A model generated the notes under the pieces. It had not been told where the DNA came from, searched no databases, and saw only the letters and a program-made list of their open reading frames with translations. Positions 55,878 to 64,000 of a stretch of DNA of 64,000 nt are shown piece after piece (the stretch's first letter is position 1; the number at the start of each line of letters is the position of its first letter). The stretch spans positions 82,982,638-83,046,637 of the forward strand of contig OX638131.1 of assembly GCA_951804985.1 (NCBI GenBank). The letters are read 5' to 3'. This DNA comes from Dryomyza anilis (lineage: Eukaryota; Arthropoda; Insecta; Diptera; Dryomyzidae). The position numbers and the translations under genes are program-made.

Positions 55878-57053
55878 TAGGGAATACAATCCCGGGATCC
55901 CGAAAATCCCGGGATTAAAAAGTACTAATCCCGGGATTTTCAGGATTGGCAGAAAATCACTATTTTGAAATAGTACTGCAAACGACACGATATAAAATTC
56001 ATTCCAGAGCTCTCAATACAAAACATGATATAAAATTTAGTATAAAATCAATGAATTTAATATATCCCAAGTTTGAAAAGCTAAAACCAAAGTCTTATAT
56101 ACGAAATAAATCAATGAGATAAAAAAATTAGGTACTAGATACCAATAATAAGAAATTTTGACATTGCATTATTATACGTTTTATTTGATTCGATTTATTA
56201 TAATTTTTTTAAAAATAAAAACTTTTAACCAAATTGTTGTTTTACTGTGTAGACAAATTTTAATATATACAGAAGTGCTAAAATTCAAATAAGTTTTTAA
56301 ATACATATTTGGAAATAAATTCGAAAATTTTTAGACCATTTTTGAAATATTTTGTTTGATATCATAATATAAATAGTTTATGGGGGTTTGAACATAGTCA
56401 AACTCACAACTGATATTACAAACTTTTTTTTTATCGGTTGTACTTTTAAATATTCGGTCCCTTTACCTAATTTGTGTTCTGTTTTTTTTTTTATAAACAT
56501 AATGCAACAAAATTATTATTAATTATTATTGCATACTAATTGTTTCTTTTTCGTAACTTTTTGAGAATACATCTGATAAAGACTATAAAACTCACAATAT
56601 GTAATTTATTTTGTTTTTCAACTAATTTAAAAATATAGAAAACTACCAGAAGTTAAGTTATTTTTATCGTTAGTTTAGACAATATCTATTATCTTTAAAC
56701 TAAGTTCCTGTTAATCATTAACTGTGTTCCCGTGGCGTGTGCTCTAGAGCCAAAGCTCTATTTTCAAAAAAAAAAACATCAAGAAACAACTAGAACCAGA
56801 TCAAAAGCTAGTTCTATCCAGTTCAATCGAATGCTGTCAAGTTTTCTCAAAATAGAACTGTTGGCGTTCCAGTTATTATATCTTAAATGCTTTAAAAATA
56901 ACTAAAAAAGTCAAATTATGGTTTGAGTATGGAGTAAAACAAATATTTTTCAAAATTACTTGTATTTTGAACTAATCCCGGGATCCCGGGATTGAAAAGT
57001 GTTGAATCCCGAAATTCCGAGATTACGAAAACAGGTACAAATTGTATTCCCTA
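55878..57053. mobile_element. Non-autonomous hAT element with perfect 8-bp duplication
   Basis: Ends TAGGGAATACAAT and ATTGTATTCCCTA are inverted. ACTGCGAC is duplicated exactly at 55870-55877 and 57054-57061. Just inside each end are two to three copies of the palindrome ATCCCGGGAT (55888-55940; 56978-57010), likely transposase-binding sites. The 1 kb interior is AT-rich, with no transposase. Confidence 0.9.
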
Positions 57054-57061
57054 ACTGCGAC

Positions 57062-57990
57062 CTAATATGATCTGTTGTGCCCCGCTTGGAACCATCGTAG
57101 ATATGGTGGATATGAGCACAATAGAAAAGATAAATATAAAATATATAATCATGGCTTATAACGAGTGCGGGTTATCCAATCGTGCTATTGCTAGAAGACT
57201 CAGTAGATACCATATTGGTAATTATATAAAGTAATTAAAATAGGACCACTTAATGCAAAAATAAAAAGACCGGGTCGACCACCAACTATAACTCGACGAC
57301 AAAAACGCGAGATTGTTAGGAAAGCATCATCCAAAAAACTGAATTACTTTTAGATGTTTCCACAAGACGTGTAAGTCCAATTTTACATGACTCTGATAAT
57401 CTTATCTGGATTGAAAACAAAGTAAAACCTGCATTACAGAAACGTCACCTAAAAGCACGTTATGAATTTGCGATGTCACATTTATCATGGATCGTTGAAT
57501 GAAAGAATGTTACCTTTAGTGACGAAAAATAGGTTTACAATAGATGGTCCTGATGGTTTCGACGATATTGGCACGATAAAAGAAAAAAAAACTGAGGTCA
57601 GTTTGCACAGAAATTTCAAGGAGGGAACAACATGGTTTGGGCAGGATTTTGCTACGCATGAAGATCTCCAATATGCTTTATATCCAATGAAGTGAATGCC
57701 ACTGGGTACTTAAATATGCTAGATGAAGTCCTAGTACAGTTTTTAAATGACATTGCCAAACCCAGTGTTATTTTCCAACAATATAATGCGCCAATACACT
57801 TGGTGTTGTGTCAAATAGCTTTAATGAAAATAACATTGAGGTAATGAATTGGCCTACGCTTAGTCCAGATCTGATTCCGATCGAGAATCTTTGGGGGATT
57901 ATGGCCAACAGAATTTACTCAAGGGGAAGGCAGTATAGTAATTTGGCGAAGCTCCCATCGCAAATAAATAAAATTTGGAAAGTATAACCC
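57062..57990 (+). pseudogene. Decayed Tc3-like transposase
   Basis: Recognisable pieces in several frames: CGLSNRAIARRLSR near 57165-57210 (helix-turn-helix), GRPPTITRRQKR near 57272-57307, FSDEK-type region followed by RFTIDGPDGFD at about 57510-57560 (first catalytic Asp region), QQYNAPIHL near 57777 and NWPTLSPDLIPIENLWGIM near 57847-57905 (third acidic residue). The usual QQDNAP aspartate is Tyr here (TAT). Numerous frameshifts and stops. Inactive relic. The hAT element lies directly upstream. Confidence 0.8.
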
Positions 57991-58019
57991 ACTTTTGAGC
58001 TTTCAAACTTTTGAGCTTT

Positions 58020-58437
58020 CATAAACGCAAAAAATATATAAATGCAATCGCAAAATCTGTAGATTTAAAAAACCAAAGTACGCACAAAAGCAAAAATAAA
58101 ATACATAAACCAAAGCAAGATCAAAATCTAGCAAAACAAAAAAATATAAAAGCACACTACAACAAAAACAAAACAAATAAATACAACAAAACAAGGGTAA
58201 ACCCAAAAAAGGAAATGCAAATCCAAACACAAAATTTGCGTAACTATAAAACAAAATGAAACACAAAAGGAAAAAATAAAACAAATACAAAAACCAAAAC
58301 CAAATTTAAAAAAGCAAATAATAAATCCAATAATAAAGACCAAGATAAAGACAACAAAAAAGAGGTATATAAAAGCACAAAAATAAATAAAATCCAAACA
58401 AAAAATACACCAACTAAAGCCAACACAACCAGTTAAA
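58020..58437. repeat. Strand-asymmetric A-rich tract, copy 2
   Basis: About 420 bp of A-rich, T-poor DNA (AAACCAAAAC, AACAAAACAAAT...), with the same character as 10380-10835. It opens several long frames on both strands, all artefacts. The DNA following the Tc3 relic joins it directly. Confidence 0.65.
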
Positions 58438-59172
58438 TTGTTTTATTATAATTGTATTTATTTTATTGTATAATTAACCAATAATGAAACGTTTTTTTTT
58501 ATAATAAAAAAGTCTTATATAATTTGCCTAATAGCAATTGTCATTCTCTGCAATGAAGAGTCTGTCTGCACAGACTGTCAAGAAGAAACTGAAAGGGATA
58601 AAAGTGAAATTCACTTTAAAATGATGCAAAAAACACTTAAAACAAGCGTAAAATTCGTTGAAGTAGCATAAAATTGGTTTGAGCTAGCTGAGCAGACGAA
58701 GAGGATGCTGAAGAGCATCTTTCAAAAATATTTGTTAAAACACTTGGGAATTTTGTTAACTTTAGAAAATTTCATTATTGCTTTAATCTACTTGTCTACA
58801 ATATTTGTTGGTATATTTTTTTTATTGGCTTATATAACACTGAATAGCTTTTAGTACTTTCGATTTTACATGTTACATTTTTAACATTAAAGTGCTTTTA
58901 AGATAACGTCATGTGTGTGTGTCTGACAGTGTCCCGCAAAAAGTTTGAATTAATATCAAAAATTGCATATCTTATTATGAATATTATTTTAAAACAATAA
59001 ATAAATTCTTGAAATACAAACGCATAATGGGTTTGATTTCGTTTTAAATTTTCTTGTTTCATTTTTATGTTTTATAACAAAACAGTTTTGAAATATTGGT
59101 TTAAATTTCTTGTTTATTTGAACAAAAACCGAATTATTTTATTTTCAATTCAAATTTCAAATTCACCTCTTA
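58438..59172. other. Non-coding AT-rich stretch
   Basis: I see no gene and no clear repeat. Confidence 0.45.
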
Positions 59173-59352
59173 GGGCCAGTTTTTCAGTGCTAGTTTAAAC
59201 GTAGTTTAAACTTTGTTTAATTAATCTTCTCTTTTAATTAAACGACGTTTAATATTGTTCGTAGTTTTTCAGTGATAGTTTAAAGTTCGATTCTGTCTTT
59301 ACACAAAGTTTAAACTACAAACGAAGTTCAACTAGAACTGAAAAACTGGCCC
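59173..59352. mobile_element. 180-bp PIF/Harbinger-like MITE
   Basis: Ends GGGCCAGTTTTTCAGT and ACTGAAAAACTGGCCC form a perfect 16-bp inverted repeat, flanked by TTA (59170-59172 and 59353-59355). The interior carries GTTTAAAC blocks that fold back. A 3-bp TWA target and GGGCC start are typical of PIF/Harbinger MITEs. Confidence 0.85.
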
Positions 59353-60421
59353 TTAATTTTCAAAAACTAAAACCATAAATAATGCAAACAAATAATTAGA
59401 AGACTAATAATTAAGTACCAGTTCCAAAAGTTTTATTATCATAACTACCAATTATTATTTATTATCAGTTCCTTTTTTACCCAAACTTCGTTCAAAGCGG
59501 TCTCGTTCTATCATTAACACCTCGTACATTTAAAATTAGCACCAACAATGAAGTTGCTATTTTTTTACGATCATAATTGTGAACTTCTATTTGAACTAGT
59601 TATAGACTTAAAGGCTTACAATTAGTTGCCTTGATTTTCTTGTTATTTTTATTTACAATTTGACAATTATAGGTATTTTTTTTATCAATTTTTAGCATGC
59701 AGAGTGATTAAGCTTCTTAAAGAGCGTTTTTCGTTTTGCTATTATTTTTCTTTTTTTGTTATATTTTGGTTTTGTATTATTTTATTTTTATATTTTTTTA
59801 TTTTTAATATTTTTTTTCTAACTTGTTTAACGTGTTGTTTTTCATTAACAATTTAGAATTATGATTGATTATGTTCATGATAGAAATGACAACTGTGCTT
59901 CCGTGTTCATAATAACTCTTTAACTTAATACAAAGAATTACGAAAAGTTTTGATTTAAGCTCATTATTTTCGTAAACTTTGCCCAAAGCAGTCACGTAAC
60001 ACATACCCGAGCCTGGTATGCAGTTTAGAATGTACACTGACAAAAACACTTCAAATACAAATTAAACTCCGGTACTAGAACACTTGATAATTAAAAGTTT
60101 GAAAGTGAATTCTTTAAAACTGAAAAGATAATAGTCAAAAGCTGATTTCCCACTGCATACAGTTTTAAAGAATTCACCTTCACAAGTGTCTTTAAATTAT
60201 TTTCAATTCATTTAAACATTCTAATTTCAATGTGTATTCAAATAAAATTATGTCGCAAAATTATAATCGCAAGGGATGTCAAAAACATATTCAAAATAAA
60301 TTTGGGATAGGAATCGAACTTTTGAGTTTAAAGTGTTTCAGGCTAGGCGTGACTGATGAAAATAAAAAAGGAAGGATGCCTGTTAAAATAATCACTGCTC
60401 CTGTATTTTTTATCCGCTTTT
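59353..60421. other. Non-coding AT-rich stretch
   Basis: No gene is seen. GTGAATTCTTTAAAACTG near 60106 is complementary to CAGTTTTAAAGAATTCAC near 60159, giving an 18-bp inverted repeat. Confidence 0.5.
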
Positions 60422-61110
60422 TATACCCTACACTAAGAGTGAAAGGGTATATTCAGTTTGGTACGCCGTTTGTAACACCCAGAAGGAAGCATCTCCGGTA
60501 TGGAAAAGTATATATATTCTTGATCAGCATGACCTCCTGAGTCGATTTAGCGTGTTCGTCTGTCCGTCTGTCTGTCTGTTGAAATCGCTACTACTTTTAA
60601 AATTGAAGAGCTAGATAAATGAAACTTATAACTTACATTACTAATATACCTACGCTGTATGTGCGAAATTGGCGAGATCGGTCCATTGTGACCTGAGAAC
60701 CGACCACTTATGTTCAAATACCTCATATAAAATTTACATCTACAGATCAATTTTATTGTATACGTGCTTAGGTAAACTTTTTTGGTCAAATATATATTGA
60801 TATCATGCTCAAATACATGATAATAATGTTTTCCGGCAAAAAGACTTGTGGTTCACAAAAAAAAATCGAAATTCGGTACACCTACCCATTTCTAAATATG
60901 GGTATCAAATGAATGGAAATTCTTCAGCGATTGAATGTTTGTAGTTATTTTCAGGATCGGTATACCCTGGTGACCTATATATCACTTTGAATGGTAGCCA
61001 CACATATGTGTAGGGTATTTATAGTCGGCTTAGACCGACTATAATTTTGATAATCCTAACTATCTTTACTTTAAAATTTCCCATGTGATCTAACCTTCCC
61101 AACTGGTTTT
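60422..61110 (+). mobile_element. Family T repeat, copy 3
   Basis: Closely similar to copy 1 over its whole length, from TATACCCTACACTAAGAG to CTTCCCAACTGG, including the TATAGTCGG hairpin near 61020-61042. Confidence 0.7.
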
Positions 61111-61460
61111 TATTTATAGTTTGTTGAAAAGCTAATAAATTTTTCCAAGTGATGACTTACCCACTTTTTTAGTTTAATGCGTTTGAGTGACATAATTTCA
61201 ATACAATTTTTAAATTTACGATTTAGGTACGAAAACGCCTACTTTGAGGTCCCGGCGTGTTCATTTCCCATATTCGGATTTCGCTGAAAATTCTTCACAT
61301 CGATTTTCTCATCCAACAGAGCATTTCTAAGGGGTGACCTCCTTTCGATTCGAGATCATAATTTTCCATTGTCAATCTAATGTACCCACAAAAATTCTTT
61401 ACGAATTATTTGCCGCAAACAATCGACTGCTTGTAGTGAGTGCGTTTTGTTTCTATTAAA

Positions 61461-63606
61461 TACACTAAGAAAACAAGATGTTTATGAAAGTCTTGCTGCA
61501 ATTATCCTTTTAAGTTTACGCCTTGTAGCAAATATTCAAACATCACATAAGTTTCAATAAAGTTGCAGCAAAACTATTAATATTTTTTAAATATGACATA
61601 TATACAGATAGTTCCGAGATGTTTGCCACAACAGCAATGAACATTGTGTTATTTACAGTTGACTGATAGCAAACATCATGAGTTTTTGGACATTTGCAGC
61701 AAAACTTTTTAGGTATTTTGACATTTGACTACCATAAAAAAGGAAAATGGCGTACTTTTTCCTTTCGCTCGATTTATCCACAACAATTAAGTAAATCAAA
61801 TGGTGTAAAAAAGTGCCAACTTAAATATTACATTTTAATGGTAAAAGTGAAAATAAAATATCCTGTTATTTAAATTATCAACACGTGATGTAAAATATTT
61901 TTTTTGTCAGAGTTTATTTTGATGTCACATCGCCGGTCGGACTTGTCTGAGTCGTTGTACAATTTTACCTTCGGAGGATTTATAAAGACGATGGCGATGT
62001 ATAACCAGGGCTCTAATCACGTGTGACGATAATCGTCTAACGATATCGTTTAGACGATGGTCTTAATGCGCCAAAAACGATCGAATTTTATGACTATCGT
62101 TTCGACGACGATTGTTTTTAAGTTACGTGATTGGAGCCCAGGATACTGTTTTAATTCTAGAATCAATAAAAATACATTTGATTCATTTTCTTTCAATTCA
62201 ATAAAAATTACTCCGCGAATTCTATCGGAGTACCTTTTCCAAAAATTCATCAACTATCTTCTAATTTGTAAAATGATTAATTTATGTTTGCTATAAATAA
62301 TCGTAAATTTGAAAGATGGTTGCTAGTAGAGATGGGCACGTGAGTGAGTTTTGACTCACACTCACTCACACTCACGAAATAATTTTTCTAATCACGCACA
62401 CTCACTCACGGTCTTTTATGCTCTACTCACACTCACTCACAATCACGTGAGTAAAATTCAGATTCAATCACAATCACGCGTGATCACGCGTGAATCACGC
62501 TGAATCACGTGTTTTTTTCAGATTGCATAAAAATACATATATCATTTGTATATGTTGGTGAGATTGGTCGACCGAGCGTGGCACCTCTAATAAAACCCAC
62601 ATCTTTAAAACGCAATAATGATATTATGATGTTACAGAGTTTGGTAACATATATCTTAATTTTTAACGGAGATGGTAATGTGAAATTCCTTCGATGTGCT
62701 GTTCATATAAAAACCAATAAATTGTGTCGATAAATAATTCTCCGGTAAATAATTCGTGTAAAATCTTTCAGAATTGTCCCTGGAAAAATGATCTCTGGAA
62801 AAAATGATCAATAAAAGAATAGTCCGGAGTAGAATTTACCAGGGATGAATTGACTTTGTGAACAACTTTTTTTGAAGCGATTTTTTAGTTACTACATTTA
62901 TAACTCGAATAAAAACTTAATAAACAAAAGGAAGTCAATACAGAGTTATCATGTATAGTTGAAATTTAAAATTCAACTTTTTACAAAAATGGGTATATCG
63001 AAAAAAAAATGCGTTATATGTCCATTTCTATGAACGTCATATGAAACCAAGAAAAACTATTGACATGACCCCCACAAAAATTGACTAGTCCACACTAAGT
63101 ACGGCCGGTTGGCAGGGGTTAGATCAATTGTTGACTGAAACCTTGCAACTTATTCTGAGTTGAAGAAGGGGTGGGTATATGACGGTCGGTTTGATTTGTT
63201 ATAGTTCTGAATAGTGGGCAGCCGCCTTCCCAAAGCCATCTGAGTTCAAGAAGTGGCCCTACTTGTTCTGTAGTTCTTCAAAAAATTAGAAAAATCGAAA
63301 CAATTAAAAGTGAGATTTTTTATTTTATGAAATATTCGACTCACTCACGAAAAACTTTTACTCACGCACACTCACTCACGGTATTTTTTGGTCTACTCAC
63401 ACTCACTCACAATCACGTGAGCAAAATAAGGATTCAATCACAATCACGCGTGATTCACGTGGATCACGCTGAATCACGCTCACATGCCCATCTCTGGTTG
63501 CTAGCAATATTTATCGTATTTGGCGGATGTTTGAGAGATGGTTGTCTCAAATACGATCTAAATAATTTGTAAATAACTTGATATTTTGGGCTGTTTTCTT
63601 AGTGTA
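61461..63606. mobile_element. TIR element with TACACTAAGAAAACA ends
   Basis: A perfect 15-bp inverted repeat at 61461 and 63606. The interior without the hAT is about 970 bp and non-coding. 62030-62065 holds the palindromic patch CGTCTAACGATATCGTTTAG. Confidence 0.65.
62327..63496. mobile_element. Non-autonomous hAT family Y, copy 1, complete
   Basis: Ends TAGAGATGGGCACGTGAG and (complement) CAGAGATGGGCATGTGAG. Perfect 8-bp duplication GTTGCTAG at 62319-62326 and 63497-63504. Subterminal runs of CACTCACTCACACTCAC and AATCACGCGTGAT lie at both ends. The 1170 bp hold no transposase. The 8-bp duplication and T/CAGAGATGGG end are hAT hallmarks. Confidence 0.9.
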
Positions 63607-63757
63607 CTTTTAATGTTATATATATTTGCCATAAATAATATCTATTTCCTGTAAACACTTTTAACATATAATTATTTATTTGTGGTAACATTTTAATTGT
63701 TTTCATGAAACACTTCATAAGTGTTCAATTAATTTTCCCCCCTAAACACATTCATTA

Positions 63758-64000
63758 TAATAATAATAGTTTGGCGCTACAGTCCTGTATAAAACTTCGG
63801 CCAAGCTCTCTCACCATTTTGAGCTGTGCGTGTTATATTTGTACTCAAAGCGGTGGGACCTACAGTTTATTGCCGAATCCGAACGGCGGGCGGGTGAGAG
63901 CTTTTCATAGGCAATGGTTTTACTCTCGTAGGTTTGCCATTTACTGCCGAGATGTAGCACGGTATAGAAAAATGTTTCTATGAAAAGATGTTGTTAGCCT
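63758..64000 (-). mobile_element. tRNA-derived SINE, copy H, cut by the window end
   Basis: The tail (complement GCGCCAAACTATTATTATT) starts at about 63760. The body reads to AGGCTAACAACATC at the window edge. The head lies outside the window. Confidence 0.85.

Larger units (their letters stand above)
61384..63757. mobile_element. Family W element, copy 2, outer layer of a nest
   Basis: Outer parts (61384-61460 and 63607-63757) match family W copy 1 in inverse orientation. The right end is cut by a SINE at 63758. The middle is filled by a smaller TIR element and a hAT. Confidence 0.5.

Noticed and set aside
58003..58426. Long frames on both strands (82-95 codons), some membrane-like
   Set aside because: They follow from an A-rich, T-poor tract: Lys/Asn/Gln on one strand, Phe/Cys/Leu on the other.

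Overview
The window is AT-rich eukaryotic DNA from an insect, most probably a higher fly. Its mobile elements point that way: an insect-type Ty3/gypsy element primed by tRNA-Lys, Tc1/mariner, Tc3 and hAT relatives, and a tRNA-derived SINE. I could not run a similarity search, so the species is open. I found no host gene: no long host ORF, no convincing exon set and no true tRNA or rRNA gene. The stretch reads as intergenic or long-intron DNA built almost wholly from nested, mostly non-autonomous mobile elements.

The centrepiece is a complete, apparently young Ty3/gypsy LTR retrotransposon on the minus strand (12042-19817). Two 1073-bp LTRs differ at only two bases by eye and are flanked by a 4-bp duplication (ATAG). 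Reading right to left it holds a 5' LTR, a tRNA-Lys-type primer site, gag, pol, a basic third ORF and a polypurine tract. gag and pol overlap by 91 nt in the -1 relation, and the overlap holds a textbook G GGA AAC slippery heptamer followed by a stem. The third ORF sits behind a strong candidate splice acceptor whose branch site overlaps the pol stop. Each LTR carries six copies of a 59-bp repeat.

That element sits inside an older TIR element (family X, 11726-21465), which also holds a TA-flanked foldback MITE. The left 11.7 kb has a family T repeat, MITEs that serve as empty sites for one another, two SINEs tail to tail, a Foldback-like element and an A-rich tract. From 21.5 to 33 kb lie satellite-like arrays, further foldbacks, a solo LTR inside a DNA element with an 8-bp duplication, and two SINEs with clear target-site duplications. 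From 33 to 48 kb are low-complexity DNA, a 986-bp CACTG foldback whose empty site can be read from a sister copy, and a damaged hAT copy. From 48 to 58 kb are two broken mariner-like transposase copies in opposite orientation, a second X copy, a non-autonomous hAT with perfect 8-bp duplications and a ruined Tc3-like transposase. The right end holds a PIF/Harbinger-like MITE, another T copy, and a three-level nest containing a second hAT with perfect 8-bp duplications, closed by a SINE that runs off the window.

Only the gypsy element looks capable of autonomous activity. The two transposase families are broken, and all the other elements lack coding capacity and would depend on enzymes encoded elsewhere. 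Family letters (T, P, Z, F, V, W, X, Y, N) are my own labels for sequences that recur inside the window.
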